DNA of 64,000 nt from Cymodocea nodosa (GCA_036874045.1 JAZBRI010000011.1:7507001-7571000); one strand, 5' to 3'; positions 10,519 to 21,839 are shown, counted from the stretch's first letter. Translations and numbers: made by a program. The notes: a model not told the origin generated them from the sequence alone.

Positions 10519-11969
10519 GCACGTGTTTTATAGTTAAATCAACGAAGCAAGTCCGTTGAATTATCTATAACTCCCCAGACCATTTATTTTCTAATATGTC
10601 ACTGTAGCGGTTGTAGAAATAAGACAGTTGGAAGAAAAAAAACCATGATCGCACGTATCATGCTGGAATTCACTCGTCGAAGGGAGAAGAAATCATCGTC
10701 GTTGATATGAATGAAGAAATCCAACTGACCATTCAAGTAGAAGCAATTACCACTGAAGAAATATAAAAGAAAAGAAGAGAAAGAAGTAAGGGGTGATGAC
10801 CGATGGGTGTAGCTAGTGTGTGCAAAGGAGGCAGCGTCGGCAATTCTCTGAAGTACCACACCAACCATCATCAGCACCACCATAATCACCAACCATCGGA
10901 GGTCTGTGAGGATACTTTCCTGATGTCGAGTCGATTCCGAGCCAAACATAGCGCTTGACAACTACTATGAGGAGTGATCATGTCGCGGGAAGGGAAGTCA
11001 TTTTCACCAAGCGCCGACTCATATCTCAAGAGATCGTAAAGCTTCTAGCCTTGGCTTCGGGTTGATGCTTGTATTCTGAAGAGGAGATCATCTTGCAATT
11101 CTGGACTCGCGATTCTATAGGGAGAGGAGACAAAATTGTAAGTGGTTTAATTTTCAGTGGTGTAATCGTGTCGCATGTAGTGACAGAAGTATTTACTGTT
11201 GACTGAGATTACTTTACATTTCACCTTTCGCCCATTTCCATGCTCATATCAAAACAAAAATACCAAAAATAACTTATCTGTGTTAATATTTTGTATTTGA
11301 GTGTTATATATTTTTTTTTGTATCGTGATTAATGTTATCTTTGTCAGTGTTGTGATTGTTTTATGTTTGTTTTAGTTTTACAGTTTACTGAAATTGGTTT
11401 GTTCAAAAGACTTAAAGATTTTAATGGTTATTGTTTGAATGATTTGAATGTTAGTATTGCCTAATGATAAATCCAATGTTTACTAACATTAAAGAGCTTA
11501 ATTGATGTTATTTACAATCTGTGGAACCACCTAATGTTTGGCCGAATTCCTTTGTAAATAGTAGTATTAAATAGGAAAGGCAAGCTTGTGGAGTTAACTT
11601 AAGTCCACGAGGTTAGTCCATTGAGTTAGCCATAATTCAACGAACTTTGTCCGTTGAGTTAACTATAACTCAACGAAGAGCTTATTGAATATATAAACGG
11701 AACAGTTCGCAATTCTTAAGCAATTCCTTGTGGGATCGACCTGTACTTGCACACTAATACAGTAGACACTGTGCACTTGCAGTTAAAATACAAATTGGAA
11801 TTAATATCTAATTTGTGTAAAAGGTTGTTTGTCTACTTCTAAAAGGAATAGACATAAAGATAAATTAACTAAGTAAAAATAGAAGTTAACAAATCCAAGT
11901 ATTTCTAGCACGTTGTTGGAGATCCAAACAAGTTTTCTGGTGCCGTGCTGGAGATCCAAACAAGTTTTC

Positions 11970-11987
11970 TAGTGCCGTTGCCGGGGA
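11970..11987 (+). other. Primer-binding site, tRNA-Asp type
   Basis: The 18 bases 'tagtgccgttgccgggga' differ at two positions from the complement of the 3' end of plant tRNA-Asp (TGGCGCCGTTGCCGGGGA). This primer is typical of Athila/Tat Gypsy elements. An 8-bp spacer (agttttct) separates it from the LTR. Confidence 0.85.
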
Positions 11988-12063
11988 ATTCATATAAGCA
12001 ACTGTTAGAGCTGTTTTGTTTTAATAGCTAGAGTGTTGTGTGTTTTTTTCTGTAATTGAGAAT

Positions 12064-12993
12064 ATGGCATATGCTTATGCTCAAAGATTTCTGAAACTTG
12101 TAGTTAGCATATGTGAATTCTATAATTCTGAAGGTCACGACATTTCTGATTGTTTGAAACTAAGATATTTGCAGATGGCTAGATCCCATGAATAATAAAT
12201 GAATTATCTTCAATATAATAGAGTCAAGTATGAGAATCCTATAGTTTACCCAACTGATGGTCAATATAGAATGTGTAATATGTTGAGAGACACAAAAGTT
12301 TGGGATAGATATGACAGACTAGAGCATAGTATAGAGCAAAACATAGACAAACTAGAATACTTTATGTGTCAGTAACAAGAAGTCAGCCAATTAAACTATA
12401 AGGAAGCATATTCAGAACCTAAAATGGATATAATTTACGAAATTGAAAAGAACATAATGAAAATTGATCAAAAATTGAATGCAATGAGATTAAATGATCT
12501 AGAAAGAAAACTAAAAGCATTGGACGAATATACAATGAAAATACAAGTTATGCAATAGGACAATGGAAATTATAATGTTATAGATTTGCATAATTTGCAA
12601 AATACACAGCCAAAAGAAAATACTAATGCAAGAGAACTTAAAGAATGCACTTTAAAACTAAAAACAATTGAAGATCATAATCACGAAAATGATATATAAA
12701 AACATCATGAGAGTAATGAAAATCTGGAAGATGTATGTGTAACATTAAGATTTGGAACTGATATACCACCAAGAACTCAAAATGAAAATAATATGAAGGT
12801 GGATAAGAGTAAAAATCAAAATGATAATGAAAATGTAATAGCTGAAAATCTAGAAATCACTAAAGAACAATCTGAGTCTGCTAATGAGACTAAAAATGAT
12901 CAAACAAATCAACTAAAAGAAAAAGAATCTTTTAAATCACAATCTTTAGCACCTTATCCTGAAAGATTACAACAAACAATACCTGAAAAATAA
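12064..12993 (+). pseudogene. ORF1: truncated Athila/Tat-like gag (zinc knuckle to C terminus), nonsense-mutated
   Basis: One frame runs from the ATG at 12064 for 310 codons with no frameshift but five in-frame stops (12193, 12196, 12373, 12556, 12697). Near residues 17-31 is a zinc-knuckle relic, CEFYNSEGHDISDC. The matching place in element III reads CEFCNLEGHDISDC, a perfect CX2CX4HX4C, so element I has lost the second Cys (Cys to Tyr). A coiled-coil segment follows (KIDQKLNAMRLNDLERKL), then VTLRFGTDIPP and APYPERL, which resemble the 'TLRSG' and 'PYPxRL' signatures near the gag-protease boundary of Athila/Tat polyproteins. The capsid part of gag is absent. In element II most of the stop positions are CAA or CAG, so the frame was once open. 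The family assignment is by motif and by the tRNA-Asp primer site. Confidence 0.75.
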
Positions 12994-13317
12994 GAAAAAA
13001 TCAGAGTAATTTTTGAAAAAGTACAAGTTAACATTCTAATTTGTGGAACATCATGCATGAATGTTTAAAAAGATTTACAATTTGCCGAATGATAGGATTA
13101 AATAATAGATGCTTAAAAATATCTACATGCTGCAAGGTAAAATGTAAATTCTGCATAAAATGAAATGAACTGCAACTTAAATATTTATATAATGTTCAGA
13201 TTTAAACGAATTTTGATTAGAATGCTGCATTAATGACATGTATTTAACTTTATTTCAGTTAGCAGAATGCAAAAAAAAAAAAAAAACATAGAGGTACTTA
13301 TGAGGAGTAAACTTAGA

Positions 13318-13395
13318 GGTTGCTAAGTGTTAACTCAACGTAGTAAGTTCGTTGAGTTAAACTTAACTCCACAAGGTCAGTAATATAATATAAGG
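13318..13395. repeat. Internal copy of the inverted 'aactcaacg/cgttgagtt' module
   Basis: 'taactcaacg' near 13331 and 'cgttgagtt' near 13350 form an inverted pair between ORF1 and ORF2, like those in the LTRs. A further half-copy lies at about 13770-13795 just before ORF3. Confidence 0.55.
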
Positions 13396-13420
13396 TCACT
13401 CCACGTAAGTACCAATTACG

Positions 13421-13681
13421 AAGAATCTAAGTTATGAAGCATTACTTGAACAATGATCTAGAATAGAGAAATTAGAAAAGATAATCCAACAATTAAACAA
13501 TCGTCTAGATTTTGTATTTGGAAATGCTGCAATTCAAAATCAAAATAGAAACATACCACTTAAACAGAAGGAATCAATGGAAGTTAGACCCACTAGAGGA
13601 TTGCCAATCCAAGCAATACCTAACCCTGTCAATAGAACTGTTAATGAAATTGATACTTCTTCTGGGAGAATAGCTGAATGA
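13421..13681 (+). pseudogene. ORF2: small coiled-coil ORF of unknown origin
   Basis: One frame of 87 codons with a single stop (TGA at about 13454). The product has a heptad-like stretch (RIEKLEKIIQQLNNRLDFVFG) and a polar C-terminal part (RPTRGLPIQAIPNPVNR). No family was recognised. It lies between gag and the F-box ORF and could be another piece of gag, a host-derived segment, or an N-terminal exon. Called because the frame holds over 220 bp after the stop and has coding-like composition. Confidence 0.45.
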
Positions 13682-13867
13682 AGTAGTATAACTGAAGTAG
13701 CTATATATATATATAAGTTTATTTATAGTTAATAGTATCGTAGAGTTATTACTTAACTTAATGAACTTAGTCCGTTGAGTTATGACCTAACTCCACGAGG
13801 GTGTGCATTAGTTATGTTAATTTTTGTCTCTACTAAAATTTTTGTTTATGTTATACAGAATCAACAA

Positions 13868-14955
13868 ATGGAATTGATGCAATTACCGCTAGATGCACTA
13901 AGGGAAGTACTGAGTAACGTGTCAGCTAAAGATCTATGCAGGCTGTGTTGTGTATCAAAGGAAATTAAAAATAGTGTTAGAGAAAAATATTTTCATGGAC
14001 TACAAGCTACAAAAATGATTAAGACTAGAGATGGATTCATATGGAAGTCATTTAATCGTAGTTCATTAGCCATGAATATCTGAATATGGAAGAAACTATT
14101 GGAATTCCACCCAATACATTAGAAGGAATAGATCATATTATGGGGATGGATGAAGGATTAATTACATATAGGACCAAACCAAGGTATGCAATTCTATTAC
14201 CTGATATTTTGATTAGAAATCCTATCACAAGAGAAGAATGGAATATAGGAAGACCTAATAGATATGAAGTATCAACTGAAAATTGTGGGTCGGCTTTAAT
14301 ATTTTCTAATAAAAATTCGACCATTCCTGAAAAATTATATTATTGGAGACCTACAAGAAATTGGGATGAAGATTTATGCTTGAATGTGTATAATTTTCTG
14401 AATAGATCTTAGACTGAAAACACTATGATATATCTAAGACAGAAATCATTAATTAACAGCATGCATGTCATATTTGATGGATATATATATCTAGTCACAG
14501 ATATATCAGTTGCATTTAGATTTGATTTATACATCGTAAACAAAGATAGTTATAATGAATATATAGAAATTTTACCTATACCGAGAGAAATAGCTAAACC
14601 ACCATCTGCATAATTTGATAAAATTCAAATAGGGATGTGGTATAATGAATATAATGATCTTACTTTATGTCTGATAAGATGGTGGGATGAGTTGATGAAA
14701 TTTCAAATATGGATTATGAAAGACATAAATGAATGGAAGTGGGAAGAGGAATATATTGAAATAGATGTAAAAATAGAAACTACTACATTATGCTGGAATC
14801 GAAAAAGATCTCTTTCTGCATTTCAGTTCATTAAAGGTAATACACTTGTATTTAGCATTGATAATATACTACAAGTTTACAAATTAAGAAGGAACACGAA
14901 TTGCATTAAAATAGAATTAATAGCAAGAAGAATTATGCCTAAAAAGTTTGCTTGA
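13868..14955 (+). pseudogene. ORF3: F-box protein with F-box-associated C-terminal region, captured in element I
   Basis: The ATG at 13868 opens MELMQLPLDALREVLSNVSA, a typical F-box N terminus, followed by KDLCRLCCVSKEIKN, which fits the LxxLxRLxxVSK consensus of the Skp1-binding F-box (residues 4-45). After one frameshift near 14080 the rest continues in a single frame to 14955 with two stops (14410 and 14611). It shows features of F-box-associated domains: 'ILIRNPITREEW' (the NPxT block), 'HVIFDGYIYLVTD', 'FQIWIMKDINEWKW' (the 'LWVLKDY..W' block) and a last strand 'GNTLVFSIDNILQVYKL'. Total is about 362 codons, intronless, the usual size for this class. In plants such proteins are substrate receptors of SCF ubiquitin ligases. 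A pyrimidine-rich tract and 'ttatacag' lie 9 nt before the ATG, so expression from a spliced subgenomic RNA is possible. The copy is broken, so it is inactive here. Confidence 0.82.
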
Positions 14956-16770
14956 ACTGACACGTTTATTCCATTTGTTTCTACTTTTCAATCATGTTCT
15001 TAAGCTGCGATTTTGTGCTTGTAATGTTGTGTGTTTTTTGCATTTACTTTTAGAAAAATTTTAGTTTTAGTTTATTTTATAAAAAAAAGAAAACAAACAA
15101 AAACAAAATATCAATCCAATTTGTTGGTATCTATGCTGGGAAACCAACTGGCTTGCTTGTGAGCCACCAAAGGCATAGGAGCCTAGGTTCCACACAAGAT
15201 ACTGATTTATCAATATCTATTAAATGTTATTTTGTTATATATTCTACTTTTATCTGTGAATGAAAAGTTTTTTAAAATCAAAAATCAGAATATGCAGAAG
15301 GAGATACAAATGAAACAAGGTATGTAACTGATTACTTATCCTGAATTTAGATTTAAACTCATTCATTGAGTTAGGTGCTAAATCAACGAAATTGTATTCA
15401 TGTCTACTTCAATTATTGTATTTATTGTCAAATCTTTTACATTGAGGACAATGCAAAATGTAGGTATGGAGAGGAGGTAATTAAAGTAACAACCATGTAA
15501 GTTTGTTAATTAAAGGAATTAAAATGGTACTGAAAAGTTTTGTGGAAATTGAAAATTTTTCATGAACTTCTTGTAACTATCCAACAATTGAGATTGTAAA
15601 ATTTTTATAACTGTAACTACTTGAACGTTATATTTAGAAGGCTATATAAGATGCTATAGAATTTATTATTTATGCAAATCTAAATATAGTATCTTATGTT
15701 TTTTCTGAATTTCATGAGTTTAACAGTTTCACGATTTTAAAATGAAATCAGAATGCTTAATGAAAAATCAATAAATTATCTGAAGTCCTGAAAGAGCTAA
15801 GATGTGAATTCTAGATTAAATGAAACACATATGATTAAAGATACATTTAATTTGACTGATTAAACTTGTAGAATGATTTATGTGTAGATCTTATTAAACA
15901 ACAGAAAAAGTATGAGCTTATTGTTAGGGATTCATATTTTCGGTAAGTGATAGAAGCAGGACTATATGAGATTGGTGTTTTATTACATCTGTATTAATGA
16001 AATACGTACACATATAGTATGTGATTAATGTTTTTTGTTTTGGAAAAAAAAAAAAAGACTTTGAGAGTTTATTGACTTGTTTGATCACGAGCCTTTTGTA
16101 CTTGAGCAGATAGGTACGTAAGGATTGTTGACCTAAAAAAGGACTCTTGAAATCTGGCAACCTAAGATCCTAATCAGATTTGGGATTGTTGACTGAAAGC
16201 TCGTTACATGGGTACATTAGAAAGCTCTTGTATGATTCAAGCTTGTCAAATTAATTTTTAAAGTACAAAAATACATATACTATTCTGAAAAGATACAAGT
16301 GTTTTGTAAAATACAGATATCTTACGAATCGAGTATATTTTCTATTATCTAGAATTGCTAAAATATGAATCTAGAATTGACTTTTGAAGTTGTTTTATGG
16401 AGATACAATTCTTTATTCTACTTGTCTTAATTAGATTGAATTGGATTGTACTTTGATTCGTAAGTTGTTGAAATTTCTTCTAGAAATCTTATTGGAAAAT
16501 TCAGGATGATAGATGATGAAAAGAAGAACAAACAATAATATAATTAACACCTATGTGATGATGATATACTTTGTATGTAATTTGCATATATTCTAAGTAT
16601 ATTTGCAGGTTGAAGAGGAACAAAACAATATTACTGAAATATACAGTTTGTCTATATAATAATAAAGTTCTTATGTTGAACATAAGAAAAAAAGAAGAGT
16701 TAATTCTAGCACTTTTAGAAAGACCCATTAATTAGATCTTAGTTTGCTAAAGGACTAGCAAAATTTAGGT
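14956..16770. other. Non-coding 3' internal region of element I
   Basis: No ORF is recognised. A purine-rich tract, 'aggtatggagaggagg' (about 15463-15478), follows 'cattgaggacaatgcaaaatg', a context common ahead of polypurine tracts in Athila/Tat elements. The region is matched on the minus strand by 23600-25450 of element III, so it is a stable part of the family. Confidence 0.7.
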
Positions 16771-16780
16771 ATGGGGGGAG
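16771..16780 (+). other. Polypurine tract of element I
   Basis: ATGGGGGGAG directly precedes the 3' LTR. The same position in element III (minus strand, 23584-23593) reads ATGGGGGAAG. Confidence 0.85.
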
Positions 16781-19073
16781 TGTTTAGAATGAAAAAGTGC
16801 ATAATATTAACGGTTAAATGATGGTTAATTGCATAATATTTAGCTTATCATATGAGAATTAAGTCATTATGTTATAATTGCACTATTATACGCTTTAATG
16901 AAAGAATTTGCTTAATTTCGGGGAATTAATGTTAATTTAGTCCATTTCTGAACTGTCGGTAAATTGTAGGCTGTGAAATTCTTAAGTATTCAAATTTTCT
17001 GTTATTTCGGATAGTTATGTTTAACGTACCGAATAGTTATGCTTAATGTACCAAAGAGTTATGTTTAAATTACCGAATAGTTATGTTTTAAAAGAATATT
17101 TTATTATTTCTTGAAGTACACGTGTCGAAACCATAATGCATGACTTAAGTGAACTTTCGGTGAGTTATCTCTAAGTATTCAAAATTGTAGCTGGGCATCG
17201 AATAGTTATATGTGTAACTCTCCGAAATCTCCTTTTATTATAAAATATCTATGGACACGTGTCATGTTCTAGGAGAATGACTTAAGTGGATTTTCGGTGA
17301 GTTATCTCTAACTATCTGAAATGCATCTGGGCATCAGATAGTTAGACTTGTAACTCTCCGAAATATTTCTTTATTATAAAACTGCTGATGACACATGTCG
17401 TGATCTAGAAGATTGACTTAAGTTATATATCAGTGAGTTATCTGTAACTATCTAAAATGCATCTGAGTATCGGATAGTTAAGTTTGTAACTATCCGAAAT
17501 ACATCTGAGCATGAGATAGTTAAGTCTGTAACTATCCGAAATGCATCTAGCCATCAGATAGTTAAGTTTGAAAGTATCTGAAATGCACCTGAGCATCAGA
17601 TAGTTAAATTTATGCACGTGTTTTATAGTTAAATCAATGAAGCAAGTCTGTTGAGTTATCTGTAACTCCACGGACCATTTATTTTCTAATATGTCACTGT
17701 AGCGGTTGTAGAAACAGGACAGTTGGAAAAAAAAAACCACGATCACACATATCACGTAGAAATTCACTCATCGAAGGGAGAAGAAATCATTGTTGTTGAT
17801 ATGAATGAAGGAAATCCAACTGACCATTCATGCAAAAGTAGTTACCACTGAAGAAATATAAAAGAAAAGAAGAAAAAGAAGTAAGGGGTGGTGACCGATG
17901 GGTATGGCTAGTATGTGTAGAGGAGGCAGCGTCAATAATTCTCTGAAGTACCACACCAACCATCATCACCACCACCATAATCACCAACTATTGGAGGTTT
18001 GTGAGGATACTTTCCTGATGTCGGGTCGATTCCGAGCCAAACACAGTGCTTGACAACCACTGTGAGGAGTGATCGCGTCACGGGAAGGGAAGTCATTTTC
18101 ACCAAGCGCCAACTCATTTCTCATGAGATTGTAAAGCTTCTAGCTTTGGCTTAGGGTTGATGCCTGTATGCTGAAGAGGAGATCATTTTACAATTTTGGA
18201 CTCGCGATTCTATAGGGAGAGGAGACAGAATTGTAAGTGGTTTAATTTTCAGTGGTGTAATCACATCGCATGTAGTGACGGAAGTATTTACTATCGACTG
18301 AGATTACTTTACATTTTACCTTTCGCCCATTTCCATGCTCATTTCAAAACAAAAATATCAAAAACAACTTATCTGTGTTTATATTTTGTATTTGAGTGTT
18401 GTATTGTTTTTTTTGTATCGTGATTAATGTTATCTTTGTTAGTGTTGTGATTATTTTATGTTTGTTTTAGTTTTACTGTTTACTGAATTGGTTTGTTCAA
18501 AAGACTTAAAGATTTTAATGGTTATTATTTGAATGATCTGAATGTTAGTATTGCCTAATGATAAATCCAGTGTTTACTAACATTAAAGAGCTTAATTGAT
18601 GTTATTTACAATCTGTGGAATCGCCCAATGGTTGGCCGAATTCCTCTATAAATAGCAGTATTAAATAGGAAAGGCAGGCTCGTGGAGTTAACTTAAAGTC
18701 CACGAGGTTAGTTTGTTGAGTTAGCCATAATTCAACGAACTTTGTCCGTTGAGTTAACTGTAACTCAATGAAGAGCTTATTGAATATATAAATTTGATTG
18801 TTAAAAACGGAACAGTTCGCAATTCTTAAGCAATTCCCTATGGGATCGACCTGTACTTGCACACTAATACAATAGACAATATGCACTTGTAGTTAAAATA
18901 CAAATTGGACTTAATATCTAATTTGTGTGAAAGGTTGTTTGTTTACTTCTAAAAAGAAATAGGCATAAAGATAAATTAACTAAGTAAAAACAGAAGTTAA
19001 CAAATCCAAGTTTTTCTGTTGCGTTGCTGGAGATCCAAACAAGTTTTCTGGTGTCGTGCTGGAGATCCAAACA
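16781..19073 (+). repeat. 3' LTR of element I
   Basis: 2,293 bp with the same ends and order of parts as the 5' LTR, including the G-boxes and the 42-bp hairpin array (17446-17610). It is followed by the CCACA duplication at 19074-19078. Confidence 0.88.
18624..18654 (+). promoter_or_regulatory. Predicted LTR promoter: CCAAT box plus TATA box
   Basis: 'cccaatgg' at 18624-18631 and TATAAATA at 18647-18654 are spaced like a plant core promoter, leaving about 0.4 kb for R and U5. In the 5' LTR the TATA position has decayed to tgtaaata. Position-based prediction only. Confidence 0.5.
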
Positions 19074-20152
19074 CCACACCACCACCAAAATCACCAACCA
19101 TCAAAGGTCTATGAGGATACTTTCTGGATGTCAGGTCGATTCTGAGCCAAACATGGCGATTGACAACCACTGCGAAGAGTGATCGCGTCATAGGAAGGGA
19201 AACCATTTTCACCATGCACCTACTCATATCTCAGGAGATTGTAATGCTTCTAGCCTTGGTTTCGAGTTGATATCAGTATACTGAAGAGGATATCATCTTA
19301 CAATTCTTGATTCACGATTCTATATGGAGAGGAGGCAAGATTGTAAGTGATTAAGTTTTCAGTGGTTTAATCACATCGCATTTAGTAATAGAAGTTTTTA
19401 CTATCGATTGAGATTTTTTACATTTCACCCTTCGCTGATCTTCAGGAACATATCAAAACAAAAATACCAAAAAAAATTAATTATTTGTGTTTACATTTAG
19501 TATTAAAGTGTTGTATTTTTTGTTTAGTATAGTGATTAATGTTATCATTGTTAGTATTGTGAATGTTTTATGTTTGTTTGATTCAGAAAATAGAAAATAG
19601 TTTATCATTTACTGAAATTGATTCGTCCTAGATACTTAAAGATTTTAATAGTTACTGTTTGGAATATCTGAATGTTAGTGTTGCTTAATGATAAATCTAA
19701 TATTAACTAACATTAAAGAGCTTAATTAATGTTATTTACATTCTATAGAACCGCCTAATGGTTGGCTGAATTCCTTTATAAATAGTAGTATTTAACTCAA
19801 AAGATATGCTCGTGGAGTTAACTTAAGTCAACGAGGTTAGTACGTTGAGTTAACCATAACTCTACGAACTAAGTCCATTGAGTTAACTATAATTAAATGG
19901 AGTGCTTAACTGAACACATATAAACTCCAATATAAAAATCAAAATAGTACACAATTCTTACTCAATCTCTATGGGATCGACCTGTACTTGCACACAAATA
20001 CAATATAAACTATGCATTTGCAGTTAAAATACAAATTAAACTTAATATCTAATTTGTGTGAAAGGTTATTTGTTTACTTCTAAAAGAATTTATTAATATA
20101 AGCATAAAAACAAATCAAACAAATATATGATTTAACTTAACAACCCCAAACA
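19074..20152 (+). mobile_element. Element II: second part of 5' LTR
   Basis: It begins with the repeated CCACA and resumes the family LTR ('ccaccaccaaaatcaccaac', compare 10868) through to its CA end at 20152. Confidence 0.8.
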
Positions 20153-21035
20153 AGTTTTCTAGCACTATTGCCGAGGATTGAGAAGTTAAACAACTGTGAA
20201 TGTTGTTTTGTTTTAATAGCAGAAGGAGTGTTGTGTGTTTTATTTTATAATTGAGAATATGACCTATACTTATGCTCAAAGATTTCTTAAACTTGTAATT
20301 AGCATAGTGAATTATGCAATTTGGAAGGTCATGACATCTCTAATTGTTTGAAACTGAGATGATTGCAGATGGTTAGATCACATGAAAAACAAATGAATTA
20401 TATTCAATATAATAGAGCTGAGTATGAGAATCCTATAGTTTACCCAACTAATGGTTAGTTTAGAACAAGTAATATGTTAAGAGACAATGAAGTTTGGGAT
20501 AGGTATGACAGACTAGAGTGTAGTTTAGAGCAAAACATGGACAAATTGAAACAATACATGTATCAACAACAATAAGTCAACCAATTAAATTATATGGAAG
20601 AATATTCAGAACCTAAAATTGATATCATATACAAAACTGAAAAAATCATAATGAAAATTGATCAAAAATTGAATGCAATGAAACTAGATGATCTTGAAAG
20701 AAAGCTAAAAGCATTGGATGAATTTATAAAGAAATTACAAGTTATGCGACAGGAAAATACAAATGAAAACTTTAATGTTACAAATGTATATTATTTGTAA
20801 GACATACAAACAAAAGAAAATACCAATGCAATAAAATTTAAAGAATGTAAGTTAAAACTAAAAACACTTGAAGATCAAAATCATGAAAATGAAATACAAG
20901 AACATCATGAAAGTAATGAAAATTTGGAAGATGTATTTATAACATTAAGATCTAGAACTGATATACCACCAAGAATTCAAAAAGAAAGTAACAGGAAGGT
21001 GGATAAGAACCAAATTCAAAATGATAATAAATGGT
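20153..21035 (+). pseudogene. Element II: primer site and 5' internal region with gag relic
   Basis: The primer site at 20160-20177 (tagcactattgccgagga) is a decayed tRNA-Asp type. An ORF1 homologue runs from the ATG near 20260 to 21035, with small frameshifts (one extra T near 20461) and its own stops. 20594-20797 is open and reads EEYSEPKIDIIYKTEKI and KIDQKLNAMKLDDLERKL, matching element I. It also shows FITLRSRTDIPPR, closer to the gag-protease TLRSG motif than element I. It breaks off at about 21035, where Copia sequence begins, so no F-box part remains. Confidence 0.75.
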
Positions 21036-21839
21036 AACTTACTATTTTTGGGACTGATTACATAGTAAATATAGTAGAAAATATCCGTTAGAAGTAAATA
21101 TGATTGTTATACCTCTTGATATAAATATGAGAAATAAATGGAAAATTAGGAGAACAATTATCATATATTGTGAGCTACTCAAAAATTCTAGAGATACTCT
21201 CAAGTCTACAAAATACAGAAATATTCTCAAAGTCTATTGTAGCACAAAAGCTTCCTACGTTCAAACTCTGTTTCAAAGTTGTTGGCTCATGAGTTTCAAC
21301 CTGAAAACTCACTGTTGGTTAAGAGCTTGTACTTGAAAGCTCGAAGAAAGGTTGGTTGCTAAGCTTCAACAAGAAAGCTCAAGTGTTGGTTCTTGCTTCA
21401 ACCTGAAAGCAAGTGTTGTAAGTATTCATATACTTAGTGAAGCCCAAGTGAATCTTGGGGGTGGACTAGCCAAGTTGGTGAACGACCTAAAAATCTCTTT
21501 GTGTTCATTACTTTTCACTATTTTGCATGTACATTGATTAATTAAGATCATAGATAAATTGAATCAACCAATTAACTTAAAAGGAAGTTAAAATTACACA
21601 CACACACCATTCACCCCCTTATGATGAGTCTTTCGATCCTAACAATCCATTGAAAGATTTAACCATTTGGATTAATAGCACAATTTGCTGAGGGGCAAAA
21701 CATCCGCAGACCTCCTTTATTCGATGGTTCCAACTATAATTATTGGAAGAATAGAATGGAGTGTTTCTTTAGGAGTTCTGATGTAAAACTTTGGAAGATT
21801 GTCGTTCTTAGAACTACACTTCCAACCAATAATGTTATG
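21036..21839 (+). mobile_element. Copia fragment: LTR part plus gag N terminus
   Basis: 21036-21644 is LTR-like and ends 'tcaccccctt...gatcctaaca', as Copia LTRs often do. From about 21690 one frame reads RPPLFDGSNYNYWKNRMECF, the conserved N terminus of Copia gag, for about 50 residues until family-A LTR sequence resumes at 21840. There is no recognisable Met-tRNA primer site, so the piece is rearranged. Confidence 0.7.

Larger units (their letters stand above)
9686..11962 (+). repeat. 5' LTR of element I
   Basis: 2,277 bp from TGTTTAGAATG to GAGATCCAAACA. It includes three G-box palindromes, a 42-bp hairpin array (10351-10518) and a U5 region ending just before the primer site. A 'gagatccaaacaagttttct' block is present twice at the end (11920-11970), so the primer-site neighbourhood is partly duplicated. 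The TATA box of this copy is degenerate (tgtaaata near 11556). Confidence 0.88.
9686..19073 (+). mobile_element. Element I: complete Athila/Tat-like LTR retrotransposon carrying an F-box gene (9,388 bp)
   Basis: It has a 5' LTR (9686-11962), a tRNA-Asp-type primer site, an internal region of 4,818 bp, a polypurine tract (16771-16780) and a 3' LTR (16781-19073), with LTR ends TG...CA and a 5-bp CCACA duplication. The internal region holds ORF1 (gag from the zinc knuckle on), ORF2 (coiled coil) and ORF3 (F-box protein), then about 1.8 kb of non-coding DNA with a second purine-rich tract near 15467-15478. No protease, reverse transcriptase, RNase H or integrase is present, so it must have moved with enzymes from a relative. 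The LTRs differ at about 13 of the first 230 bases (counted by eye), so the insertion is not recent. Confidence 0.9.

Noticed and set aside
10599-10961. 120-residue minus-strand ORF (and its counterparts at 5876-6205, 17787-17987, 27137-27385)
   Set aside because: All lie in the same LTR segment of family A, in the antisense direction, and are broken differently in each copy.
17438-17767. Minus-strand ORF with a repeated 14-residue peptide
   Set aside because: The repeat is the 42-bp hairpin array of the LTR read in frame; it lies inside the 3' LTR and has no start context or homologue as a protein.
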